This document shows positions 1 to 6,501 of a stretch of 9,796 nucleotides of DNA, one piece after another. Source of the DNA: Hafnia paralvei ATCC 29927 (GTDB lineage Bacteria > Pseudomonadota > Gammaproteobacteria > Enterobacterales > Enterobacteriaceae); NCBI RefSeq assembly GCF_001655005.1, contig NZ_LXET01000026.1, forward strand, positions 1 through 9,796, written 5' to 3'. Position 1 is the stretch's first letter, and each line of letters opens with the position of its first letter. A program made the position numbers and the translations under genes. Below the pieces are notes generated by a model, which saw only the letters and a program-made list of their open reading frames with translations, was not told where the DNA came from and did no database searches.

Positions 1-12
1 AACTCGGACGCC

Positions 13-104
13 TGCACGGAGTGCATGTATATTTCGGTGCCTTAGGCGTACGAAACCTTGCACGGTTCTCAGGTAGATTTCAGTACATTAGGCGTACGAA
101 ACCT
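13..104. repeat. Two tandem copies of a 46-bp repeat downstream of flgN
   Basis: Copies lie at 13-58 and 59-104. Each begins TGCACGG and ends in a shared core, TTAGGCGTACGAAACCTT, identical at 42-59 and 88-105. By hand count about 37 of 46 positions agree; the divergence is concentrated in the middle 11 bases. The core contains the palindrome CGTACG. Copy 1 also has a small perfect hairpin, TGCAC-GGA-GTGCA (13-25). The array lies 3' of flgN, so on the transcribed minus strand each core reads AAGGTTTCGTACGCC, the same sense motif found after flgJ at 9400-9414. Nothing else recognisable, and no clear terminator, was seen in the 130 bases before flgN. Confidence 0.75.
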
Positions 105-130
105 TAAACCATAATGACATACACACTCGA

Positions 131-562
131 CTAAATACTCAACTTCCTACCCGTTATCATCCCGCTCTGAGCCTGTCCGTCGGGGCCATACAGAGACTGT
201 CCGTGGCGGCTTTTTAATGTGTCGAGCGCACCCTGATTGCGGGTGAGATGTTGGTTGAGCAGCATACCGTTGTGCTGATTCATATCATGCAATCTCTGCG
301 TGAGATCCATGATGGTCTGCCAAAGGGGAGCGAGGTCGCTATGTTCTGAATAGGGGGCTTGGTCGCCGGTTTGATGACGATGCTGTTCCTGATGGCGAAG
401 CGTGGCGAGCAGATTCTCTTTTTCCAGCGTGGCGGCCTGTAAACGCACGGCGTCTACACGACCGGCACACAGGAGTGACTGTTCGTTTTCAAGCTCAACT
501 TCAAGCGTTTTCAGGGTATCCAACATTTGTTGCAGCACGTCTAACGTTCCGGGCATAGTCAT
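131..562 (-). CDS. flgN: FlgN, export chaperone for FlgK and FlgL
   Basis: FlgN is a cytoplasmic type III export chaperone that binds the hook-filament junction proteins FlgK and FlgL and delivers them to the flagellar export gate. The 143-residue product is close to the roughly 138 residues of E. coli FlgN. The best-matching parts are the helical stretch MNQHNGMLL (94-102) with the following RNQ-AL-LK, and the C-terminal SLYG-DGQ segment with a basic GRKLSI tail. Y125 sits in the conserved SLYG motif. It is the last gene of the minus-strand flgA-M-N unit, starting 9 bases after the flgM stop. An AGGT ribosome site (567-570) lies 4 bases before the chosen ATG; an in-frame ATG two codons later (554-556) has wider spacing and is also possible. 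No flgK or flgL client gene is in this window. Confidence 0.95.
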   Translation of the reverse strand: MTMPGTLDVLQQMLDTLKTLEVELENEQSLLCAGRVDAVRLQAATLEKENLLATLRHQEQHRHQTGDQAPYSEHSDLAPLWQTIMDLTQRLHDMNQHNGMLLNQHLTRNQGALDTLKSRHGQSLYGPDGQAQSGMITGRKLSI

Positions 563-571
563 GACTACCTG

Positions 572-877
572 TCAGTCGTTTGATTTCAATAAATCATGTG
601 TATCTTGTAACAGCGCATCGGCGATTTTGCCGGTATCCATGGTCAGCTCACCGTTACGAATGGCAAGTTTCAATGCTTCAACGCGTTCAACGTTGATATC
701 TTGGCCATTCGGCTGCATCAGGCGCGATTGCGCATCGCTCAGCTTAACCTGAGTGCCATCAACCGCAGGTTGGCTTGTAGCCTCTTTGCGTTTTTGCTGC
801 TGGATTTCGGATGCTTCTCTTGGCTGAATCGGACTAACACCGCTCAGCGAATGGGTGCGATCTATGCTCATTGTCAT
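572..877 (-). CDS. flgM: FlgM, anti-sigma-28 factor
   Basis: FlgM binds FliA (sigma-28) and keeps late flagellar genes off until the hook-basal body is complete, when FlgM is secreted through it. The product has 101 residues against 97 in E. coli. The N-terminal half (to about residue 43) is polar, low in hydrophobics and probably disordered, as the family requires for export. The sigma-binding C-terminal half is strongly conserved: VKLSDAQSRLMQP (44-56), then DIN-ERVEALKLAIRNGEL (60-78) and MDTGKIADALL (80-90). The annotated start is the first ATG; an in-frame ATG at 869-871 would give the family-typical MSIDRT start and 99 residues. A weak GTGAG at 882-886 could serve either. A sigma-28 promoter precedes it (951-977), giving the expected feedback input, besides any read-through from flgA. 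Confidence 0.96.
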   Translation of the reverse strand: MTMSIDRTHSLSGVSPIQPREASEIQQQKRKEATSQPAVDGTQVKLSDAQSRLMQPNGQDINVERVEALKLAIRNGELTMDTGKIADALLQDTHDLLKSND

Positions 878-950
878 TATCTCACTGGTTAGTTGGCGTG
901 AGTCCGTTCTCTGATTGAACGCTACGGCAACGTGTTTCTGTCTGTCTGTA

Positions 951-977
951 CCATCGGCTTAGAAGCCAATAACTTTA
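951..977 (-). promoter_or_regulatory. Sigma-28 (FliA) promoter of flgM
   Basis: Read on the minus strand, TAAAGTTA (970-977) is followed by exactly 11 bases and then GCCGATGG (951-958). The enterobacterial sigma-28 consensus is TAAAGTTT-N11-GCCGATAA, so the -35 matches at 7 of 8 and the -10 at 6 of 8 positions, with ideal spacing. The inferred transcription start is about 70 bases before the flgM ATG. In E. coli and Salmonella flgM has such a class III promoter in the same place, so the assignment rests on both sequence and context. Confidence 0.88.
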
Positions 978-1030
978 GCTAAAACTGTCTATTTCGCTCG
1001 ATTTATTGCAGTTTTTTTTCACCTAAGCGT

Positions 1031-1060
1031 GAAAAAGTCATTTTGGCACGAGAAATGACT
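1031..1060 (-). terminator. Probable intrinsic terminator between flgA and flgM
   Basis: On the minus strand AGTCATTT (1053-1060) pairs with AAATGACT (1036-1043) across a 9-base loop, followed directly by five Ts (1032-1036, of which one is in the stem). The stem is 8 bp and perfect but AT-rich, so it should be modest. It overlaps the flgA stop codon (1059-1061). If active it would reduce read-through from the FlhDC-driven flgA transcript into flgM-flgN and leave flgM more dependent on its sigma-28 promoter. A second perfect 8-bp hairpin, TTTTTCAC/GTGAAAAA (1015-1022 with 1029-1036), shares the T tract and would compete. Confidence 0.45.
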
Positions 1061-1739
1061 ACATTAGCAACTCGATAGTTCCCTGTTCGGTGGCTTTGCC
1101 GCTGATAATTTGTCCAGAGGCTAAACGAACGCGAACGTTGTCGGCAATCGCCGCATTATTGAGCGCTTTCCCTTCGCTGGTCACGTTAAAGCCGTCACCC
1201 TGCGCTAAAATCTGTACCGATTGTCCGGCCTTAATGATCCATGTACGGCGCATCATCGATGACGTCACCGGCTGACCCGCCGCTAAATCACGTGTCAAGA
1301 CCGCGTTATCTAACTGGCTTATTTCCATAATGCTACCGGTAGGAAGACGATCGAGACGACCCTGCATGATATTGAAATCTGCTGCGCTAATATGCTGCCC
1401 ACGGCTGAGTGGTGTGCTCGCTACCGGATAGCCTCCTGTGACCTGAACTTCAACTTGCAGATAACGTTTATCCTGTGGGCATTGCACCAACACGCTCAGT
1501 GTTCCCCAGCGGCGTGCCGAGGAGGGCATAGAAAACTGGGGTATTTCACACGTTGGCCACTGCGATTGAGGGGAACGAATATTGACTTTTACATGCTGAT
1601 TTTCTGCGGTGAACTGTTGGCCGAAATACTGCGTTAGCCCATCTTGTAGCGCTGAATCTGCGTGCGCCGAGGGCAAGAAAAAGCCCGTCAGCAAAACGCT
1701 GGTCAGGAATAATGGCCATTTCTTTAAATCGCAACGCAT
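1059..1739 (-). CDS. flgA: FlgA, periplasmic P-ring assembly chaperone
   Basis: FlgA acts in the periplasm to help FlgI polymerise into the P ring around the distal rod. The 226-residue product (219 in E. coli) begins with a signal peptide: MRCDLKKW, a hydrophobic core, and SAHA at 24-27 with likely cleavage before D28. Two cysteines, C64 (PTCEIP) and C87 (VQCPQDKRYLQ), fall at the conserved disulfide positions. The C-terminal half has the SAF-like domain with GRLDRLP (127-133), VKAGQ-type IKAGQSVQILAQGDGF (169-184), EGKALNNAA (189-197) and NVRVRLASGQIISG (201-214). It diverges from flgB and is probably driven by FlhD4C2. A GGAGG ribosome site (1744-1748) lies 4 bases before the ATG and is partly inside a small hairpin, TCCAC-CGG-GTGGA (1746-1758). 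Confidence 0.96.
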   Translation of the reverse strand: MRCDLKKWPLFLTSVLLTGFFLPSAHADSALQDGLTQYFGQQFTAENQHVKVNIRSPQSQWPTCEIPQFSMPSSARRWGTLSVLVQCPQDKRYLQVEVQVTGGYPVASTPLSRGQHISAADFNIMQGRLDRLPTGSIMEISQLDNAVLTRDLAAGQPVTSSMMRRTWIIKAGQSVQILAQGDGFNVTSEGKALNNAAIADNVRVRLASGQIISGKATEQGTIELLM

Positions 1740-1799
1740 GGGGCCTCCACCGGGTGGAATTAACGTATTACAGCGTGAAAATTCTAAACTCAGGCTCGT

Positions 1800-1805
1800 A
1801 GTCTA
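1800..1805 (-). promoter_or_regulatory. Candidate -10 box of the flgA class II promoter
   Basis: TAGACT on the minus strand lies 18 bases from the inner edge of the FlhDC site, nearly mirroring the flgB candidate on the other side (19 bases). No good sigma-70 -35 is visible, as expected for a class II promoter that depends on FlhD4C2. The call rests on position and a four-of-six match to TATAAT only; TAGAAT closer to flgA is an alternative. Confidence 0.35.
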
Positions 1806-1823
1806 TCTGCTTTGCTAGAAAAT

Positions 1824-1867
1824 AAAGGCCACAAATAGCGCTGCATTTTGCGCTTATTCCTCCCATC
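1824..1867. promoter_or_regulatory. FlhD4C2 binding site between flgA and flgB
   Basis: The left half-site, AAAGG-CCAC-AAATAGCG (1824-1840), and the right half-site, CGCTTATT-CCT-CCCATC (1851-1867), form an inverted repeat with a 10-base spacer. The published consensus is AA(C/T)G(C/G)N2-3AAATA(A/G)CG, then N10-12, then its inverse. The AAATAGCG block is perfect; the right half reads ATGGG-AGG-AATAAGCG on the other strand, a near match. It lies midway in the 237-base divergent region, where E. coli has its FlhDC site, so one site probably activates both operons. Confidence 0.8.
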
Positions 1868-1886
1868 GTCTGTATCTCCCCACGTC

Positions 1887-1892
1887 TATGCT
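1887..1892 (+). promoter_or_regulatory. Candidate -10 box of the flgB class II promoter
   Basis: TATGCT lies 19 bases beyond the FlhDC site. The hexamer at the -35 distance (CATCGT, 1864-1869) is poor and overlaps the activator site, typical of FlhD4C2-dependent promoters. The implied leader of about 75-80 bases includes a hairpin, CTGCCA/TGGCAG (1922-1927 with 1942-1947), upstream of the flgB ribosome site. Inferred from position and partial consensus only. Confidence 0.4.
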
Positions 1893-1976
1893 ATCCGCTC
1901 CAAATTGTCATTCTTGACGATCTGCCAGCAGCTTTATGCCATGGCAGCCCGTCCTAACCCACTTAGCGGAGAAGGT

Positions 1977-2390
1977 ATGCTCGATAAACTGGATGCCGCG
2001 TTACGTTTTCAGCAAGAAGCTTTAAACCTACGCGCACAGCGTCAGGAAATCCTGGCTGCCAATATCGCCAACGCAGATACCCCAGGCTTTCAGGCCAGAG
2101 ATATCGATTTTTCCTCACAGCTTACGCGCGCGATCGAACAAGGGCGTGTTAATGGCAGCGGTGTCGAGCTAAAAACCACCTCTAGCCGCCATATTCCTGC
2201 CCAGAGTTTTCAGCCGCCTGAACTGGATATGCTCTACCGCGTCCCCGATCAACCATCGCTGGATGGAAACACCGTCGATATGGACCGCGAGCGTACGCAA
2301 TTCGCTGATAACAGCCTGCGCTATCAAACCGATCTGACCGTTATCAGCGGGCAGATCAAAAGCATGATGTCAGTGTTGCAACAAGGATAA
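1977..2390 (+). CDS. flgB: FlgB, proximal rod protein
   Basis: FlgB is one of the proximal rod subunits joining the MS ring to the rest of the rod; it is exported by the flagellar type III system without a cleaved signal. From this start the product has 137 residues (138 in E. coli). The N-terminus, MLDKLDAALRFQQEALNLR, and the rod-family motif AANIANADTPGFQARDIDF (28-46) are almost identical to the E. coli protein, as is LYRVPDQPSLDGNTVDMDRERTQFADNSL in the C-terminal half. The frame is open further upstream to 1848, but family alignment and the GGAG ribosome site at 1968-1971 fix the start here. It opens the plus-strand operon and ends 5 bases before flgC. Confidence 0.97.
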   Translation: MLDKLDAALRFQQEALNLRAQRQEILAANIANADTPGFQARDIDFSSQLTRAIEQGRVNGSGVELKTTSSRHIPAQSFQPPELDMLYRVPDQPSLDGNTVDMDRERTQFADNSLRYQTDLTVISGQIKSMMSVLQQG

Positions 2391-2395
2391 CGACC

Positions 2396-2800
2396 ATGTC
2401 GATGCTCAACATTTTTGATATTTCCGGTTCGGCGCTGGCGGCACAGTCGCAGCGTATGAACGTGGCAGCCAGCAACATGGCGAATGCCGACAGTGTGACC
2501 GGACCCGATGGCGAACCCTACCGCGCCAAGCAGGTCGTGTTTGAAGTGCAAGCCGCACCAGGGCAGGAAACCGGCGGCGTAAAAGTATCGCAGCTGGTTG
2601 ACGATCCGTCGCCAGAGCGTTTGGTGTACCAACCGGGCAATCCGTTAGCCGATGCTAAAGGCTATGTGCGGATGCCTAACGTTGACGTGGTCGGTGAGAT
2701 GGTGAACTCCATTGCCGCTTCTCGCAGCTATCAGGCCAACGTAGAAGTCCTCAACACTACCAAGTCGTTAATGATGAAAACATTAACGCTTGGCCAATAA
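2396..2800 (+). CDS. flgC: FlgC, proximal rod protein
   Basis: FlgC is a proximal rod component built on FlgB and is exported through the flagellar secretion apparatus. The product has 134 residues, the same as in E. coli. It carries the rod/hook N-terminal signature MSMLNIFDISGSALAAQSQR followed by AASNMANADS (24-33), and the C-terminal amphipathic helix VGEMVNSIAASRSYQANVEVLN typical of axial proteins, which packs with the N-terminal helix in the axial core. An AAGGA ribosome site (2383-2387) lies inside the end of flgB, 8 bases before the ATG, so translation of the two is probably coupled. Confidence 0.97.
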   Translation: MSMLNIFDISGSALAAQSQRMNVAASNMANADSVTGPDGEPYRAKQVVFEVQAAPGQETGGVKVSQLVDDPSPERLVYQPGNPLADAKGYVRMPNVDVVGEMVNSIAASRSYQANVEVLNTTKSLMMKTLTLGQ

Positions 2801-2811
2801 CAGGAGGCGCT

Positions 2812-3513
2812 ATGGCAGTTTCTGTCTCGCTTAACGATCCGGTTGATAATTCCAGCGCAACCAACAAAACCAACGGCACCAATAGCTTAACCAGCCAAAA
2901 CAGCCAGGATTTAAGCAACAGCTTCCTGACGCTTTTGGTTGCGCAGCTAAAAAACCAAGATCCGACCAATCCTCTACAAAACAATGAGCTGACCAGCCAA
3001 CTGGCGCAGATCAACACCGTTAGCGGCATTGAAAAGCTCAACACCACGTTGGGTTCTATCTCCGGCCAAATTAACAGCAATCAATCGTTACAGGCCAGCA
3101 GCCTCATTGGTCATGGCGTGATGATCCCCGGCAAAAATATTTTGGCGGGGAAAGAAGAGGGTGCAACCACAACCAGTACCACACCGTTTGGTTTTGAGCT
3201 GGAAAGTGGTGCTCAGAGCGTGGTGGTTACCATCAGCGACGCCAATGGTGCGGTCGTTAAACAAATCGATTTGGGCACGCAAACGGCGGGTGTTCATAGC
3301 TATACATGGGACGGCACACAAACCGATGGCACCAACGTGCCAAACGGAGCCTACACCTTTAGCGTGAGCGCGACCAACCAAGGTCAGCCGATGGTCGTTC
3401 AGCCGTTGCACTTTGGCATGGTGAACGGAGTGACCAAAAACGGTAACGGCGCGTTGCTGGAACTCGGCATGGCGGGCACCGCCACCCTCGACGACGTGCG
3501 CCAGATCCTGTAG
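2812..3513 (+). CDS. flgD: FlgD, hook cap (scaffold) protein
   Basis: FlgD forms the cap at the tip of the growing hook and guides FlgE polymerisation; it is replaced by FlgK when the hook is complete. The product has 233 residues (231 in E. coli). The N-terminal third is polar and rich in N, S and T, then the family block FLTLLVAQLKNQDPTNPLQNNE (38-59) and TSQLAQINTVSGIEKLN. The C-terminal part has the Ig-like/tudor region: FGFELESGAQSVVVTISD (126-143), then HSYTWDGTQTDGTNVPNGAY (162-181), where W166-D-G and PNGAYTF are hallmarks. A full AGGAGG ribosome site (2802-2807) precedes the ATG, suggesting strong initiation. An 81-base gap with a hairpin separates it from flgE. Confidence 0.97.
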   Translation: MAVSVSLNDPVDNSSATNKTNGTNSLTSQNSQDLSNSFLTLLVAQLKNQDPTNPLQNNELTSQLAQINTVSGIEKLNTTLGSISGQINSNQSLQASSLIGHGVMIPGKNILAGKEEGATTTSTTPFGFELESGAQSVVVTISDANGAVVKQIDLGTQTAGVHSYTWDGTQTDGTNVPNGAYTFSVSATNQGQPMVVQPLHFGMVNGVTKNGNGALLELGMAGTATLDDVRQIL

Positions 3514-3535
3514 CCACAGCGTTGACTCCATCATT

Positions 3536-3571
3536 ATCAGCAGCTCTGATTTTTGCTGATGAACGTTTTTT
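3536..3571 (+). terminator. Hairpin with T run between flgD and flgE (possible attenuator)
   Basis: ATCAGCA (3536-3542) pairs perfectly with TGCTGAT (3554-3560) across an 11-base loop; five bases later there is a run of six Ts (3566-3571). The T run is offset and the stem has only 7 bp, so this is at best a weak terminator. It lies between two genes needed in very different amounts (few hook-cap subunits, many hook subunits), so it could instead mark RNA processing or protect an mRNA end. Confidence 0.35.
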
Positions 3572-3594
3572 GACCTCTAGAGATAGGACTTCAC

Positions 3595-4839
3595 ATGGGA
3601 TTTAACCAAGCAGTCAGCGGCTTGAACGCTGCGGCCAGTAACCTTGACGTTATCGGCAACAACATTGCTAACTCGCAAACCGTAGGCTTTAAATCTGGCT
3701 CTGTGACCTTTGCCGACATGTTCGCGGGTTCAAAGGTGGGGCTAGGCGTGAAAGTTGCTAGCGTGCAGCAGGACTTTACCGATGGTATTACCACCACCAC
3801 TAACCGTGGTTTAGACGTGGCGATCAGTGGCAACGGTTTTTTCCGTATGCAGGATGCTAACGGCGGCGTTTACTACTCGCGTAACGGCCAATTCACTAAG
3901 AATCAGGACAACTTCTTGACCAATGCGCAGGGTGTTTTCCTGACAGGTTATCCAGCGGCAGGTTCACCTCCGACTATCCAACAAGGCGCGCAGCCTTCAC
4001 CGATTCAGATCCCAACGGGCATGATGCCGGCTAAAGCCAGCAGCTCAGGCAATATGAGCATGAACCTTAACTCATCGCATGAGGTGCCAAAGAACTCACC
4101 GTTCAAAGTTGATGATGTTGATTCCTACACCTATGCAACGTCTATTACGACTTATGATTCTTTGGGGAATACCCACAATATGAATCTTTATTTCGTGAAA
4201 GGGGCACCAGTGGCAGCCACGCCACCGGCGACGGGCATGACTACGCCATGGACGGTTTATAGCGTCGACAGCGCAGCCGCTGCAGGTACAGCACCTCAAA
4301 ACGCAGGCAAACTGGAGTTTGACCAGAACGGTACGCTGCAAAACCCAGGTACACCTCTGGCACTGAACATGGCAGCTAACAACGGCGCTCCAGCGCAAAA
4401 CTTCAACCTGACTTTCACCGGTTCCATGCAACAAAACACCGGTAAAGATGGCGTGACCGCCAAATCTCAAGACGGTTATGCAGCAGGTGAGATGACCGGC
4501 TATCAGATCAACGACGATGGCACCATTACGGGCACTTACTCTAACCAGCAAACCCAGCTATTGGCGCAAATCGTGATGGCAAACTTTGCCAACCCAGAGG
4601 GTCTTCAGTCTGAAGGCAACAACATGTGGAAAGAGAGTGCCACATCGGGTCAGGCGATTGTTGGCGTGGCGGGTGCCAGTGGGTTAGGCGCATTGACCAG
4701 CGGCGCCGTTGAGGCATCCAACGTGGATCTGAGTAAAGAGCTCGTCAACATGATTGTGGCGCAGCGTAACTACCAATCCAATGCTCAAACCATCAAAACG
4801 CAGGACCAGATCCTGCAAACGTTGGTCAACCTACGTTAA
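3595..4839 (+). CDS. flgE: FlgE, hook protein
   Basis: FlgE polymerises into the curved hook that acts as universal joint between rod and filament. The product has 414 residues, about a dozen more than E. coli FlgE. The axial N-terminal signature is MGFNQAVSGLNAAASNLDVIGNNIANSQTVGFK (1-33) and the C-terminal one is SNVDLSKELVNMIVAQRNYQSNAQTIK, followed by TQDQILQTLVNLR at the end. The variable surface-exposed middle is rich in A, P, T and N; a segment with PVAATPPATGM and DSAAAAGTAPQNAG probably accounts for much of the extra length. An AGGA ribosome site (3585-3588) lies 6 bases before the ATG. A strong hairpin follows the gene. Confidence 0.97.
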   Translation: MGFNQAVSGLNAAASNLDVIGNNIANSQTVGFKSGSVTFADMFAGSKVGLGVKVASVQQDFTDGITTTTNRGLDVAISGNGFFRMQDANGGVYYSRNGQFTKNQDNFLTNAQGVFLTGYPAAGSPPTIQQGAQPSPIQIPTGMMPAKASSSGNMSMNLNSSHEVPKNSPFKVDDVDSYTYATSITTYDSLGNTHNMNLYFVKGAPVAATPPATGMTTPWTVYSVDSAAAAGTAPQNAGKLEFDQNGTLQNPGTPLALNMAANNGAPAQNFNLTFTGSMQQNTGKDGVTAKSQDGYAAGEMTGYQINDDGTITGTYSNQQTQLLAQIVMANFANPEGLQSEGNNMWKESATSGQAIVGVAGASGLGALTSGAVEASNVDLSKELVNMIVAQRNYQSNAQTIKTQDQILQTLVNLR

Positions 4840-4862
4840 TTACCCTTAATCCACTTCTTCTT

Positions 4863-4892
4863 CTATGCGCTGGCGAGATGGCCGGCGCATAG
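4863..4892 (+). other. Strong intercistronic hairpin between flgE and flgF
   Basis: CTATGCGC (4863-4870) pairs with GCGCATAG (4885-4892). Inside, T4871 can wobble-pair with G4884 and GGC (4872-4874) pairs with GCC-type bases at 4881-4883, leaving a six-base loop, GAGATG. This makes about 12 bp in total. No T run follows, so it is unlikely to terminate. It fits a role in stabilising or processing the mRNA 3' end of the abundant flgE message, but this is inference. It ends 18 bases before the flgF start. Confidence 0.65.
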
Positions 4893-4910
4893 AGGCAACA
4901 GGCAGATGCT

Positions 4911-5666
4911 ATGGATCACGCGATTTATACCGCGATGGGGGCCGCTAGCCAGACCCTCGAACAGCAGGCAATCACGGCCAACAATATGGCCAACGCCAGC
5001 ACGCCCGGATTTCGTGCCCAGCTTGCGGCTTTACGCGCTGTACCGGTTGAGGGTGACAGCATCGAAACCCGCACGCTGGTCGCGGCGTCAACGCCGATGC
5101 ATGACATGAGTATGGGTAAATTGGATTACACCGAGCGCCCGTTAGATGTGGCGTTACAGCAGGATGGCTGGCTTGCGGTGCGTAACGCAGACGGCACGGA
5201 AGCTTATACCCGTAACGGTAACCTGCAGATCAACACCGCAGGACAATTGACATCGCAGGGCAACTTAGTGATCGGCGATAACGGGCCGATTGCGATCCCC
5301 GATCGTGCAGAAATCACGATTGCCGCCGATGGCACTATCACGGCGCTCGGCGCTGGCGATCAGCCCAACACCACCACTCAGGTTGGGCGTTTGAAACTGG
5401 TTAAAGCCACGTCTCAGGAAATGGCACACGGCGACGATGGCTTATTCCATTTGACGCCAGAAGCGCAGCAGCAACGCGGCGCTACGCTGACGCTCGACCC
5501 AGAAATGCGTCTGATGCCTGGGGTATTAGAAGGAAGCAACGTCAAACCCGTGGATACGATGGTCGATATGATTGCCAACGCCCGCCGTTTTGAAATGCAG
5601 ATGAAGGTCATTCGCAGCGTGGATGACAACGAACAAAAAGCCAACCAGCTGTTGTCATTGAGTTAA
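4911..5666 (+). CDS. flgF: FlgF, proximal rod protein
   Basis: FlgF is a rod subunit linking the FlgB/FlgC section to the distal rod FlgG. The product has 251 residues, the same as in E. coli, and the N-terminus MDHAIYTAMGAASQTLEQQA followed by TANNMANASTPGFRAQL is nearly identical. Central conserved blocks are RPLDVALQQDGWLAV (79-93) and YTRNGNLQINTAGQLTSQG; the C-terminus has LEGSNVKPVDTMVDMIANARRFEMQMKVI, the axial-family helix. The ribosome site is modest (AGGCAG just upstream). An overlapping ATG at 4906 is in another frame and does not fit the family. Confidence 0.97.
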   Translation: MDHAIYTAMGAASQTLEQQAITANNMANASTPGFRAQLAALRAVPVEGDSIETRTLVAASTPMHDMSMGKLDYTERPLDVALQQDGWLAVRNADGTEAYTRNGNLQINTAGQLTSQGNLVIGDNGPIAIPDRAEITIAADGTITALGAGDQPNTTTQVGRLKLVKATSQEMAHGDDGLFHLTPEAQQQRGATLTLDPEMRLMPGVLEGSNVKPVDTMVDMIANARRFEMQMKVIRSVDDNEQKANQLLSLS

Positions 5667-5705
5667 TAGCCGCTGAGCGAGTTGAATAACTGTAGGAGTG
5701 TTTGA

Positions 5706-6488
5706 ATGATCCGTTCACTGTATATCGCAAAAACCGGGCTGGAAGCCCAACAAACGAACATGGACGTCATTGCCAACAACTTGGCCAACGTTAGCACCAA
5801 TGGCTTTAAACGCCAGCGTGCCGTATTTGAAGACTTGATGTACCAAACGCTACGCCAGCCCGGGGCTCAATCCTCCGAGCAAACGACGTTGCCTTCAGGG
5901 TTACAGATCGGTACTGGTGTGCGTCCGGTTGCCACTGAACGTTTGCATAGCCAAGGTAACCTGTCTCAGACCGACAACAGCCGTGATGTTGCCATTAAAG
6001 GTCAGGGATTCTTTCAGGTGCAGCAGCCGGATGGCACGCTAGCATACACGCGCGATGGCTCGTTCCAAGTGGATCAAAACGGCCAACTCGTGACGTCGAG
6101 CGGTTTTCAGGTCGTTCCGGCGATCACTATTCCGGCTAATGCCACCAAGTTGACCATCGGTCGCGACGGTATCGTTAGTGTGAATCAGCAAGGACAAACC
6201 GCAACCACGCAGGTTGGACAGCTAACCCTAACAACGTTTATCAACGATGCCGGTTTGGAGAGCGTGGGTGAAAACCTGTATCAGGAAACCGAGAGTTCTG
6301 GTGCGCCGACCGAAAGCACTCCGGGTCTGAATGGTGCGGGCATGTTGTATCAAGGCTATGTCGAAACCTCAAACGTTAACGTGGCTGAAGAACTGGTCAA
6401 TATGATCCAGACTCAACGCGCCTATGAGATTAACAGCAAAGCCGTGACAACGTCTGACCAGATGCTGCAGCGCTTAACGCAGCTCTAA
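5706..6488 (+). CDS. flgG: FlgG, distal rod protein
   Basis: FlgG forms the rigid distal rod that crosses the peptidoglycan and outer membrane inside the P and L rings. The product has 260 residues, identical in length to E. coli FlgG. The axial N-terminus is MIRSLYIAKTGLEAQQTNMDVIANNLANVSTNGFK (1-35). Residues about 46-70 (YQTLRQPGAQSSEQTTLPSG and following) match the rod-specific stretch that separates FlgG from the bendable hook protein. Further blocks are DVAIKGQGFFQV and YTRDGSFQVDQNGQLV; the C-terminus is SNVNVAEELVNMIQTQRAYE plus the end helix. An AGGAG ribosome site (5694-5698) lies 7 bases before the ATG. Confidence 0.98.
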   Translation: MIRSLYIAKTGLEAQQTNMDVIANNLANVSTNGFKRQRAVFEDLMYQTLRQPGAQSSEQTTLPSGLQIGTGVRPVATERLHSQGNLSQTDNSRDVAIKGQGFFQVQQPDGTLAYTRDGSFQVDQNGQLVTSSGFQVVPAITIPANATKLTIGRDGIVSVNQQGQTATTQVGQLTLTTFINDAGLESVGENLYQETESSGAPTESTPGLNGAGMLYQGYVETSNVNVAEELVNMIQTQRAYEINSKAVTTSDQMLQRLTQL

Positions 6489-6501
6489 GGACTGATGCAG
6501 T

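Noticed and set aside
42..105. CRISPR array
   Set aside because: Only two copies, the intervening segment is partly related between units, and no cas genes are nearby; a tandem duplication explains it better.
1848..1976. Upstream extension of flgB giving 180 residues
   Set aside because: It would begin inside the FlhDC site, before the inferred transcription start; family alignment begins at MLDKLDAALRF and a ribosome site precedes that ATG.
3088..3534. 148-codon minus-strand frame inside flgD
   Set aside because: Antisense shadow of a conserved gene, with no independent signals.
4096..4551. 151-codon minus-strand frame inside flgE
   Set aside because: Entirely antisense to the hook gene; the predicted product is rich in C, R and V in the way antisense frames of conserved genes often are, and no promoter or ribosome site is apparent.
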